A stretch of 38,912 bases of DNA from Mucilaginibacter sp. (GTDB taxonomy: Bacteria > Bacteroidota > Bacteroidia > Sphingobacteriales > Sphingobacteriaceae): the NCBI GenBank assembly GCA_016763755.1, contig JAESTD010000173.1, positions 1 to 38,912 on the forward strand, given 5' to 3'. Positions 31,820 to 38,912 of the stretch are shown here, piece after piece. The notes beneath the pieces were generated by a model. The model had not been told where the DNA came from and searched no databases. It saw only the letters and a list, made by a program, of their open reading frames with translations. Made by a program: the position numbers and the translations under genes. How positions within the stretch are numbered: position 1 is the first letter of the stretch; each line of letters opens with the position of its first letter.

Positions 31820-32188
31820 TTAAACCTGTTCTGCTGTTTCTGTAACGTGATCATGAGCGTGTAGTCCATCTTTGCAATAAGTTCCGTTCCACTCGGCAAT
31901 TTGCTGCAGGATAGGTAACAACGCCATACCGCGTTCGGTAAGGCCATACTCAACCCGCGGTGGCAGTTCTTTGAACTCCTCGCGGGTTATGATGCCATCT
32001 TTTTCCAGCTCCTGCAGGGTAGTGGTAAGCATTTTTCTTGATATGATGTGGATGCTGGCTGCTATCTGCCCAAAGCGTGCTTTGCGTTCGCGCAGCACCC
32101 AAATTACAATTGGTTTCCATTTGGTACCGAGGATAGCCATGGATCGCTGCATATTGCAGTTGCTGTATTTTAAATTTTGAGCCTGCAT
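31820..32188 (-). CDS. HxlR-family transcriptional regulator
   Basis: HxlR regulators are small winged-helix dimers that often sense electrophiles or oxidants. This one has 122 residues, of normal length. The start CNMQRSMAILGTKWKPIVIWVL is characteristic, with conserved Cys11 at the position used as redox sensor in YodB, HypR and relatives. The recognition helix region is ISRKMLTTTLQELEKDGI, and the wing is EFKELPPRVEYGLTERG. It diverges from the Old Yellow Enzyme gene, with an inverted-repeat operator between them, so it probably represses that gene and itself. The Cys-based sensing is inferred from family. Confidence 0.93.
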   Translation of the reverse strand: MQAQNLKYSNCNMQRSMAILGTKWKPIVIWVLRERKARFGQIAASIHIISRKMLTTTLQELEKDGIITREEFKELPPRVEYGLTERGMALLPILQQIAEWNGTYCKDGLHAHDHVTETAEQV

Positions 32189-32189
32189 A

Positions 32190-32234
32190 AACTAATAGTT
32201 ACCTATTGGTTACTACTAACCACCAATATTAGTT
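32190..32234. promoter_or_regulatory. Inverted-repeat operator between hxlR and the Old Yellow Enzyme gene
   Basis: AACTAATA (32190-32197) and TATTAGTT (32227-32234) are perfect inverted repeats around a second dyad GGTTACTACTAACC (32209-32222). It overlaps the expected hxlR promoter and lies upstream of a -7-like element TTACTTTG (32256-32263) for the Old Yellow Enzyme gene. Confidence 0.65.
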
Positions 32235-32284
32235 ACAAAAGTAAACTAAAGTGTTTTACTTTGCATCATCAAATTTTAAAAAAC

Positions 32285-33346
32285 ATGAACTACGACCCAT
32301 TTTTTTCTCCCTTCAAACATAAAAGCCTCAACTTACGCAACCGATTTGTGATGGCGCCCATGACCCGCGTTCAACCACCTGACGGTGTGCCTACCCAACA
32401 AGTTGCCGACTATTACGGCCGCCGTGCAGCTGCCGATGTAGGCTTAATTGTAACCGAAGGGACTGTCATTGATCGACCATCGGCTAAAAATTTAAAGGAC
32501 ATTCCTAACTTCCACGGAGATGACGCCCTGCAAAATTGGAAGCACGTCGCCGATACGGTGCACGCTAACGGTGGCGCCATTGCACCGCAGATATGGCACG
32601 TAGGTAATACCCCTTACGGTTGGGAACCACCTGCACCATTCGAGAGCCCGGCAATCATGTCGCTTAATGATATTCAAGATACTATTGAGGCCTTTGGCCG
32701 TGCAGCCAAAGCAGCTAAAGAGATAGGTTTTGATGCCGTTGAGATCCATGGTGCACATGGTTATTTGATAGATCAATTCTTTTGGGACAAAACCAACAGT
32801 CGCACCGATGAATACGGAGGCAAAACCCTTAAAGCGCGCACCCGCTTTGGTGTTGATGTAGTGAAGGCTATCCGTGCTGCAGTGGGCGATGATCTGGCTA
32901 TTATCCTGCGCTTATCGCAATGGAAAGGTGGCGATTTTGATGCCCGCATGGCTCAAACTCCACAAGAATTGGAAGATTGGGTGCAGCCCCTGGCCGATGC
33001 CGGTGTAGATATTTTCCATGGTTCACAACGCCGTTACTGGGAACCCGAGTTTGAAGGCTCTGACCTGAACTTTGCTGGATGGATAAAAAAGATCACCGGT
33101 GCACCAACTATCACGGTGGGTTCGGTAGGTTTAAATGCCGATGTGGTAAGCTTTTTTGCAGGTGGTAAAGGTGCAGAAAGCGCAGGCTTTGAAGAGCTAC
33201 TTCGCCGTTTTGAGCGTGGCGATTTCGACCTGATAGCTGTTGGCCGCCAGCTACTGCAAGACCCTGAATGGGTTAAGAAGATCAAAGAAGGCCGTTTAGA
33301 TGAGATCCGGGCATTTGAACCCGCAAGTGCTGCGGTATATCACTAA
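32285..33346 (+). CDS. Old Yellow Enzyme family NADH:flavin oxidoreductase
   Basis: This FMN flavoprotein of 353 residues reduces activated C=C bonds of unsaturated carbonyls, nitro compounds or quinones with NAD(P)H. The start at 32285 gives the usual N-terminus (LFSPF-like FFSPFKHKSLNLRNRFVMAPMTR); upstream in-frame starts run through the operator and the divergent gene. Further marks are IWHVGN (103-108), the substrate-binding HGAHGYLIDQFF (His155, His158), RTDEYGG and the late phosphate-binding GSVGL. It is a TIM barrel, cytosolic. It is divergent from hxlR and probably regulated by it, which fits a role in removing reactive electrophiles. Confidence 0.93.
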   Translation: MNYDPFFSPFKHKSLNLRNRFVMAPMTRVQPPDGVPTQQVADYYGRRAAADVGLIVTEGTVIDRPSAKNLKDIPNFHGDDALQNWKHVADTVHANGGAIAPQIWHVGNTPYGWEPPAPFESPAIMSLNDIQDTIEAFGRAAKAAKEIGFDAVEIHGAHGYLIDQFFWDKTNSRTDEYGGKTLKARTRFGVDVVKAIRAAVGDDLAIILRLSQWKGGDFDARMAQTPQELEDWVQPLADAGVDIFHGSQRRYWEPEFEGSDLNFAGWIKKITGAPTITVGSVGLNADVVSFFAGGKGAESAGFEELLRRFERGDFDLIAVGRQLLQDPEWVKKIKEGRLDEIRAFEPASAAVYH

Positions 33347-33388
33347 AAAATAACGTGATAAAAATGATGGCGGAGCTTTGGTAGAAAA

Positions 33389-33396
33389 TATATTTG
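33389..33396 (+). promoter_or_regulatory. -7 promoter element of the AraC-type gene
   Basis: TATATTTG matches TAnnTTTG exactly, 18 nt before the ATG at 33415. It overlaps the alternative TTG start at 33394, which argues for the ATG. Confidence 0.5.
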
Positions 33397-33414
33397 CTTA
33401 AAGCAGATAAGCGT

Positions 33415-34272
33415 ATGCGTAAAAATACCGGCTCAATTCCTGTAAATAAATTTGGCGACGATAACGACGCGGGCATCACTATAGAAAAGATCGCTTTAGA
33501 TCATCTGCCGCCTTTGGGAGAATGGGAACAACCGGAAAGGCATGACCGGCACTCTTTCTTCCTCGTGCAAGAAGGGAGTGTAACGTTAGAGATAGACTTT
33601 CAGCGATACGACATTCAATCTCCCGCCATCATTTACATGCATCCCGACCAGGTGCACCGCATCATTGGGTTTAAGAGCGTAACCGTTATTGCCTGGGCCA
33701 TCGATAATGATAACCTGAATCCCGGTTATCTTAAGCTATTGGAAGACATGACCCCGGCAGCACCCCTTCAGCCTGATGAGAACACTTTAGCACTCCTACT
33801 TGAAACAACATCTCTTTGTATAAAAATTGCAAGCCGTAAGAAAGATGCGCTTTGGAAAGCTTTGCTTAAAGATAGTTCCAATTTGTTGATCGGCATTGTT
33901 GTTTCGTTGTATTTGGCTACATCCGAAGCTGCTGATACCTTGTCAAGAGCTGATGTGATAACCAAAGCTTTCCGTGAAGCTTTATCGCACAACTTTATCC
34001 ATCTTAAACATCCTTCAGACTATGCCGAAAAGTTAAATTTATCCGCCCCTTACCTAAACGAATGCGTTAAAAGTGCTACCGGGTTCCCTGTTTCTTATCA
34101 TATCCAACATCGGGTTATTTTAGAGGCAAAACGCCTGTTATATCACTCGGATGAATCACTCAAAGAAATAGCTGCCGTGTTGGGGTATGATGATTATCCT
34201 TACTTTTCGCGCTTATTTACCAAAGTTGCAGGTGTATCTCCGGCTACATTCCGCAGCAAAAACCACGATTAG
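33415..34272 (+). CDS. AraC-family transcriptional regulator
   Basis: From ATG at 33415 the regulator has 285 residues; a TTG seven codons upstream overlaps the promoter element. Residues about 30-110 are an AraC-type cupin sensor (HDRHSFFLVQEGSVTLEIDFQRYDI...IIYMHPDQVHRI region, split by turns). The C-terminal 100 residues hold two helix-turn-helix motifs, the second in LKEIAAVLGYDDYPYFSRLF followed by KVAGVSPATFR. It is probably a ligand-responsive activator. The FAD monooxygenase gene follows 76 bp downstream in the same direction and is the likely target, with the Old Yellow Enzyme gene another option. Confidence 0.92.
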   Translation: MRKNTGSIPVNKFGDDNDAGITIEKIALDHLPPLGEWEQPERHDRHSFFLVQEGSVTLEIDFQRYDIQSPAIIYMHPDQVHRIIGFKSVTVIAWAIDNDNLNPGYLKLLEDMTPAAPLQPDENTLALLLETTSLCIKIASRKKDALWKALLKDSSNLLIGIVVSLYLATSEAADTLSRADVITKAFREALSHNFIHLKHPSDYAEKLNLSAPYLNECVKSATGFPVSYHIQHRVILEAKRLLYHSDESLKEIAAVLGYDDYPYFSRLFTKVAGVSPATFRSKNHD

Positions 34273-34348
34273 TCCAAGTCTTACTTTGTTTATACCTATA
34301 GCGTATACGTGGTTCGTTGTTCCTTTGTGTCTGTAAATAAGATGCAAA

Positions 34349-35470
34349 ATGAAAGCAGATCATAAAAAAGTACTTGTCTCAGGAGCCAGCTTTGCGGGTC
34401 TATCAACCGCTTACTGGATGAACAGGTTTGGGTACGATGTAACCATTATAGAAGTCTCGGCAGCGATAAAAAAGGGCGGTACGCCGGTTAACATCCTCGG
34501 GCAAACCATTGATATTGTAAAACGAATGGGCTTGTTTGACCAGATCAAGGCCAACAACATTACCATGCAGGTAATGGAATTTAAAAACGACGACGACGTA
34601 ACCGAAAGTCGTTATTTAACGCAAGAAAACCGGCAAGAGGTCGACCAGGAAGAATATGAAATTGAAAGGGATGGCCTGTTGCAAATGTTATATGATGCAG
34701 TTAAAGACGATGTAACATTCATCTTCAGCGATAGCATCACCGCAATGCAGGAAACAGAAAATGGCATACAGGTTGGATTTAAAAACGGATCACATCAGGA
34801 ATTTGATCTTGTATTCGGTTGTGATGGTATCCATTCGGCAGTAAGAAGACTTTGGTTTGGCCCTGAGGCAGAATACCTGCTTTTTCTGCAGGCTTATTTC
34901 TCTATTACCATTGTCAACAAACTCCTCATCCCCGAAAATACTAACCATATGTACAGTGAGCCGGGCAAAACTATGATGCTAAATGCCTATAATGGTAAAA
35001 CAGATATCTGTTTTGCGTTCTCTGCCGAACAGGAGATCCCGTACGATTACAGGGACGAGCTACAGATGAGAGCCATTATTTCTGACCAGTTTAAGCAAGC
35101 AGGCTGGCGCGCCAAAGAGTTGCTGGAGGAGGTTGCTAATTCAAAAACCTTTTATTTTGATAAACTGTGCCAAACGCGCATGCCATCTTGGACGAAAGGC
35201 CGGGTAGCCCTGGTTGGCGATGCCGGTTATTGCCCCTCACCTGCGGCTGGCAGGGGTGGTTCTATCGCCATTGACGGGGCATCAGCTTTAGCCGGTGCTT
35301 TTGAAAAATGCGGCGGCGATTTCAAAAAAGCATTCCACGAGTACGACAATAGTTTTCGGCCTTTTATAGAAGAGATACAGGCTGGAGTAGTAAAACATGG
35401 TGTGGATGTACTCGTGCCCAAAACAGAAGAAGCTATCCGCAAAAGAAATAAAGAAGGTTTTGGCTTTTAA
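34349..35470 (+). CDS. FAD-dependent monooxygenase (aromatic hydroxylase / TetX type)
   Basis: This flavoprotein of 373 residues belongs to the class A monooxygenases, which use NAD(P)H and O2 to hydroxylate small aromatic or polyketide-like compounds. The Rossmann motif for ADP binding is VLVSGASFAGLSTA, where the usual GxGxxG is GASFAG. The NAD(P)H/FAD DG motif is GCDGIHSAVR, and the second FAD motif is ALVGDAGYCPSPAAGRGG. TetX-like tetracycline inactivators share this layout, but the same is true of many catabolic enzymes, so substrate is open. It follows an AraC-type regulator and converges on the GH2 gene; its stop codon lies inside a shared hairpin. Confidence 0.9.
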   Translation: MKADHKKVLVSGASFAGLSTAYWMNRFGYDVTIIEVSAAIKKGGTPVNILGQTIDIVKRMGLFDQIKANNITMQVMEFKNDDDVTESRYLTQENRQEVDQEEYEIERDGLLQMLYDAVKDDVTFIFSDSITAMQETENGIQVGFKNGSHQEFDLVFGCDGIHSAVRRLWFGPEAEYLLFLQAYFSITIVNKLLIPENTNHMYSEPGKTMMLNAYNGKTDICFAFSAEQEIPYDYRDELQMRAIISDQFKQAGWRAKELLEEVANSKTFYFDKLCQTRMPSWTKGRVALVGDAGYCPSPAAGRGGSIAIDGASALAGAFEKCGGDFKKAFHEYDNSFRPFIEEIQAGVVKHGVDVLVPKTEEAIRKRNKEGFGF

Positions 35471-35482
35471 GCCAAACCTTCT
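35452..35482. terminator. Hairpin terminator spanning both convergent stop codons
   Basis: AGAAGGTTT(T)GGCTT pairs with AAGCCAAACCTTCT (one bulge) so that the stop codon of the monooxygenase gene lies in the loop side and that of the GH2 gene in the outer stem. T-rich sequence follows on both strands, more strongly on the minus strand. Confidence 0.75.
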
Positions 35483-37304
35483 ATTTATTCATGTCATGCC
35501 CGGCCTGAATAACTGCCTGGTTAACTTCTTTAATACGCTTGGTTTCCATTTTCTCTACTTTACGGTCGTAGGTTAAAACGCCGTTCACTTCATGCTCAAC
35601 ATCAGTGGTTTGGGTGTAGATAGCAACACTAAGACCTTTGTATTTCATCAATTGTTCCACACGGTCTAACAAGAAAACATACCTGTCGGTTAGTCTTGCT
35701 TTGGTAGGTTCGTAATCGTACGCATTATTTTCTACCGGCCACATGTGATCGCGCACAAACAAGCCAACGCCGCCAAATTCGCCTAATGATGCTGCGCGTT
35801 TACCATCGGGTACCGATGCGCCGTAAGGGCCAACATAAATATGTGTATCCACATAATCACCATTGCCGGGGTCGCCGTATGGTTTTTGATAGTCAGGATT
35901 ATTGTTAAAACCCGAGTTACCATTTACCAGGCGCGATGGATCATATTGTTTGGTCCAATTGGTGATATTCTTTACATCAAAAGCTCCCCAGTTTTCGTTA
36001 AAAGGCACCCAGGTAACAATAGATGGCGAATTATAATGCTCATCCATAATTGCTTTCCATTCTTTGCGGAATACACGGCGGTTAACTGTAGTATCCTCAT
36101 TCTGGTACCATATAGCCGGCATATCCTGCCAAACCATTAAGCCCAATTTATCAGCCCAATAGTAAAACCGTTGCGGCTCGGTTTTCATGTGTTTACGGAT
36201 GAGATTGTAACCTGCGTTTTTAGTATACTCGATGTCAAATTTCAACGCTTCTTCTGTTGGAGCGGTCAGTACACCATCAGGCCAATAACCCTGGTCAAGC
36301 AGACCCAGTTGCATCATAAATTTGCCGTTGATGAACGGGCGCATAACGCCATTAAGCTTGCCCAGTTTAATATCGCGCATCCCAAAATAGCTGGTCACCT
36401 CATCGGCAACCTTGCCATTGCTGCTGTTCAGTGTTATTTTCAGGTCGTACAAGAATGGGTTCTCCGGCGACCATAGTTCGGGCTTATCAATCGGCAAATA
36501 AAAGTAAGTACCTGAGGCAGCTTTTGCTTGCGACACTTCTTTCTTACCGTTCAATGCAACTGCGGTAACGCTACCTGCGCTGCTGGTACTTACCAAAACT
36601 TTCAGACGTTTGCCATCCAAATCAGGTAATAGTTTAATGCTGGTGATATGAGTATGGGCAACGGGCTCCAACCAAACGGTTTGCCAGATGCCCGAGCTAA
36701 AGGTATAATCACCCCGAGGGCCATTCTTGCCTGATGGTGCTTTGCCATCATTAGGATCATAAGCGGCAACTACAATGGTATTTTTCCCTTTGATAAGATA
36801 CGGTGTAATATTAAAACTGAAGCCATCATACCCGCCCGAATGACTACCTGCTTTTTTACCATTGATAAATACCGTAGCATCGTGGTCTACCGCACCAAAG
36901 TTTATTAAAACATCTTTGCCTTTCCATGATGCCGGCAATTCAAATGTGCGGCGGTACCAAAGGTTTATCTCCTGCTTTTTTTGCACGCCTGATAAATAAG
37001 ATTCAGGGCAGTAAGGCACCAATATTTTCTGATTTACACCTACAAACGATGCCACCGTTTGCGGATTCAATGCATTCGGTGCTGATTTGCCACCTGTGTA
37101 GTCCCATTTGCCATTAAGGTTCAGCCAGTCGGTGCGTTGCAACTGCGGGCGTGGGTATTCGTTCAGCGGCAATTCGGCTTTTTGGGCCTGCTCCGTCCAT
37201 GGGGTCGGTAGTTTTGCAACCTGGGCAAAAGTATTGATACTAAATACTGCGAGTAAGACAGTTTGACATGAAATTTTTAACGCAAAGTTTTTGAGAGATA
37301 TCAT
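35481..37304 (-). CDS. Secreted glycoside hydrolase family 2 enzyme
   Basis: The protein has 607 residues with a signal peptide (1-28, ending NTFAQ). The GH2 order is visible: sugar-binding jelly-roll (about 50-215, WYRRTFELP, VDHDATVFINGKKAGSHSGGYDGF in two parts), immunoglobulin-like domain (215-315) and TIM barrel (320-600). The general acid/base is Glu437 (WVPFNENWG) and the nucleophile Glu509 (SLGEFGG). It is probably periplasmic or on the cell surface. GH2 includes beta-galactosidase, mannosidase and glucuronidase activities; the sequence alone does not decide. At 607 residues it lacks the long extra domains of LacZ. It is followed by no SusCD pair, so it is not in a classic utilisation locus here. 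Confidence 0.93.
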   Translation of the reverse strand: MISLKNFALKISCQTVLLAVFSINTFAQVAKLPTPWTEQAQKAELPLNEYPRPQLQRTDWLNLNGKWDYTGGKSAPNALNPQTVASFVGVNQKILVPYCPESYLSGVQKKQEINLWYRRTFELPASWKGKDVLINFGAVDHDATVFINGKKAGSHSGGYDGFSFNITPYLIKGKNTIVVAAYDPNDGKAPSGKNGPRGDYTFSSGIWQTVWLEPVAHTHITSIKLLPDLDGKRLKVLVSTSSAGSVTAVALNGKKEVSQAKAASGTYFYLPIDKPELWSPENPFLYDLKITLNSSNGKVADEVTSYFGMRDIKLGKLNGVMRPFINGKFMMQLGLLDQGYWPDGVLTAPTEEALKFDIEYTKNAGYNLIRKHMKTEPQRFYYWADKLGLMVWQDMPAIWYQNEDTTVNRRVFRKEWKAIMDEHYNSPSIVTWVPFNENWGAFDVKNITNWTKQYDPSRLVNGNSGFNNNPDYQKPYGDPGNGDYVDTHIYVGPYGASVPDGKRAASLGEFGGVGLFVRDHMWPVENNAYDYEPTKARLTDRYVFLLDRVEQLMKYKGLSVAIYTQTTDVEHEVNGVLTYDRKVEKMETKRIKEVNQAVIQAGHDMNK

Positions 37305-37322
37305 TTCAGGTAAATTGGTTGT

Positions 37323-37330
37323 CGAATATA
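37323..37330 (-). promoter_or_regulatory. Possible -7 promoter element of the GH2 gene
   Basis: On the minus strand TATATTCG matches TAnnTTTG at seven of eight positions, with TTG 21 nt upstream, and lies 18 nt before the start codon. Confidence 0.35.
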
Positions 37331-37360
37331 GGATATTTTATGTTGAATTGACAATTAATG

Positions 37361-37402
37361 GATTTGCAAAGAACAACAATTATATATCAAACACTGCAAA
37401 TC
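37361..37402. promoter_or_regulatory. Operator-like inverted repeat upstream of the GH2 gene
   Basis: GATTTGCA (37361-37368) and TGCAAATC (37395-37402) are perfect inverted repeats with starts 34 bp apart, just upstream of the GH2 promoter region. Confidence 0.4.
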
Positions 37403-37426
37403 AACACATCATAGTTTTAACCCCAA

Positions 37427-38800
37427 TTACTCCAGCCAAACAGGCTGGGTAAACGCACCGTTTGCGGCAATATCCCAAAGCTCAACCCTAACCCATTTGC
37501 GGTTCTTAAGGTTTACCGAGAACTCAAACTGTTTATTACCGAAGGCTTGCGTAGTATTAAGATTTACCCGCTCGCGGTAAGTTTTATTGCCATCGCCCGA
37601 TACAACTTCGGCAAAGTTTAGCGGGAAGGTCCAATCGGCAGAGAGCGTGATTTTGGTTTGGCCGGATAAGCTAACGGCGCTGGTCTCACCTGCTGTTTTG
37701 CCGTTCACGGTAAACGCGGGAAGTAATACCTCACCTGTAGACACAAAGAACTTGCCCTGGCGCATAACATCCAGCACAGGTTGCCAGCCATCTTTAAAAT
37801 CGGGGATCTTATCCAGTTGAAGATAGTTTACATTGAGGTGGGCATACATCTCATTCTGTTCGGTAATGGTAAATATGTCTGATTCGCCGATAATGTGTTT
37901 CTTTAGCCCCCAGTTGCTCATATCATCCAATAGGTTGAGTACGCGATGGCTTAATGTAGGATTTGAAAGATCGGCCGGAATAGCTTTCCACGCAGCACCC
38001 ATGAACGTTGGCGACTTGTAAAAGCCTTCTTCTTTATAAGCGTCAGGATATCCGGTTGACGCTTTGGTACGGGCATGAGCCGTCCAGGCGAGACCATGTT
38101 CCAGTTCAAGCAGTTTCAGCATTTCGTCTTTGTTGGCTATTCGGTAAACCTTGCCATATTTAGGGTCATCGGTAACAAAAGGCATATCCGGCTTGCGCGA
38201 CATGATCCAGTTAACCGGATGCGGGAAAAAGCTTAGCCAGTGGCCACCGTAAAAATTATTAGGTTCCTCGCCGGGCAGCAGCAGGAAGTTGCTATCTGAT
38301 AAACGCTCACATTGCTCGTGCAGGGCATGCAACTCTTTCAGGCGTTCTTCATCCGGCCCTTTAGGATGACCGGGGCCATGAAACTCTGCCAGGTGTACAA
38401 TGTTAACACCAGTCTTTTTAAACACATCCTTAAACTCCGGATGCTCCGGTACAGGGCCACCCTTCAGCACAACATCCATAATAAACTCATTGTGAAAATG
38501 GCTGGCCATGGTTTTATACCCGGCCAGGGGCTTGTATGAGTCCTGGTGTGTAAACTTCTTTACCTCAGCCAAAACCTGCGCAGGCTCACCGGCATTCAGT
38601 AAACAGAAAAAATTTAAGCGTTGTTGTGTTTTTGGTGGTGCATTAAACCAGGGCACAAATCGTTTATCACCCAATGGATCTTGCCTTATGCCGATACCGT
38701 AGCCCTCCATCATATTCGCGTAGTTTTGCCCGTACCAGGTAAATTTCAAGTTGAATGCTTCATCCAATGGATAAAAATACTGGTGCGGTGCAGGGAGCAA
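37427..38800 (-). CDS. CehA/McbA-type PHP-domain protein, 5' end uncertain
   Basis: The frame encodes 457 residues from a TTG at 38800. It contains the polymerase-and-histidinol-phosphatase-like pattern seen in CehA/McbA metallohydrolases: MASHFHNEF near residue 99, VHLAEFHG (136-143), LLPGEEPNN (174-182) and a late TAHARTKASTGYPD (about 236-249), followed by a C-terminal beta domain. Similar proteins occur in bacterial glycan loci. The reading frame stays open 25 codons upstream of the TTG, with family-like sequence (KYRTIIGQGKQGS), but then meets a TAG at 38876-38878 and no ATG. No signal peptide remains. Either the start is unusual or the 5' end is damaged. It lies upstream of the GH2 gene, transcribed the same way. 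Confidence 0.7.
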   Translation of the reverse strand: MLPAPHQYFYPLDEAFNLKFTWYGQNYANMMEGYGIGIRQDPLGDKRFVPWFNAPPKTQQRLNFFCLLNAGEPAQVLAEVKKFTHQDSYKPLAGYKTMASHFHNEFIMDVVLKGGPVPEHPEFKDVFKKTGVNIVHLAEFHGPGHPKGPDEERLKELHALHEQCERLSDSNFLLLPGEEPNNFYGGHWLSFFPHPVNWIMSRKPDMPFVTDDPKYGKVYRIANKDEMLKLLELEHGLAWTAHARTKASTGYPDAYKEEGFYKSPTFMGAAWKAIPADLSNPTLSHRVLNLLDDMSNWGLKKHIIGESDIFTITEQNEMYAHLNVNYLQLDKIPDFKDGWQPVLDVMRQGKFFVSTGEVLLPAFTVNGKTAGETSAVSLSGQTKITLSADWTFPLNFAEVVSGDGNKTYRERVNLNTTQAFGNKQFEFSVNLKNRKWVRVELWDIAANGAFTQPVWLE

Positions 38801-38912
38801 AGCAAGGGAACCTTGCTTACCCTGCCCTATTATGGTACGATATTTTACTTTCTGATGTAAAGAACAAGCTGCAAACTACCTCAGTTGATCAAAATGCAGC
38901 GGCTATCAATCA

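Noticed and set aside
32177-32284. Upstream start of the Old Yellow Enzyme frame giving 36 extra residues.
   Set aside because: It would cover the operator and the start of the divergent hxlR; the ATG at 32285 gives the family N-terminus.
34349-35470. Naming the monooxygenase a tetracycline-inactivating Tet(X).
   Set aside because: The FAD motifs are common to all class A monooxygenases and substrate residues cannot be judged without an alignment.

Overview
The window looks like a chromosomal segment of a Bacteroidota bacterium, most likely Sphingobacteriaceae (Mucilaginibacter/Pedobacter type). The reasons are a SusC/SusD pair, many exact matches to the Bacteroidota -7 promoter element TAnnTTTG just upstream of genes, few convincing Shine-Dalgarno sequences, the HU / tiny basic ribosomal-type protein / RNase G gene cluster, and family-typical intergenic palindromic repeats. 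I found no tRNA, rRNA, CRISPR array, insertion sequence or prophage. The genus is an inference from gene content, not from a database search.

Layout. Positions 1-8.5 kb hold genome maintenance and RNA metabolism: ssb and mutY on the minus strand, diverging from an HU-like gene, a TPR protein, a 29-residue basic protein of the mS38/bS22 type and RNase G; then a repeat-rich patch with a small DUF4359-like membrane protein, and radA. An RsbU-type phosphatase follows on the minus strand. Positions 8.6-13.3 kb carry a minus-strand glycosyltransferase plus flippase-like pair, a TlpA-like thioredoxin and an acyl-CoA dehydrogenase. Positions 13.9-21.8 kb carry a secreted M13 peptidase, a secreted S1/P1 nuclease, a lipoprotein whose N-terminus is written by an intergenic repeat, fumarase C between palindromic repeats, an orphan coiled-coil/membrane protein, and a two-gene operon of a YdcF-like protein and a secreted protein of unknown family.

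Positions 22-31 kb are the most interesting part. SusC and SusD are followed, across a terminator hairpin, by a secreted glycerophosphodiester phosphodiesterase. Next comes a two-gene RtcB-PrfH module of the type known to rescue and repair ribosomes cut at the decoding centre. It has its own promoter and an about 350-nt leader with a 14-codon open reading frame and several hairpins, and no visible regulator gene. A second, divergent-subfamily phosphodiesterase converges on prfH. A leader that senses ribosome state would be an attractive undescribed regulatory system, but this is inference.

Positions 31.4-35.5 kb form an electrophile/redox-type cluster: VOC protein, HxlR regulator, Old Yellow Enzyme, AraC regulator and FAD monooxygenase, with a clear inverted-repeat operator between hxlR and the Old Yellow Enzyme gene. 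The window ends with a secreted GH2 glycosidase and a CehA/McbA-type PHP-domain protein whose 5' end looks damaged or has an unusual start.
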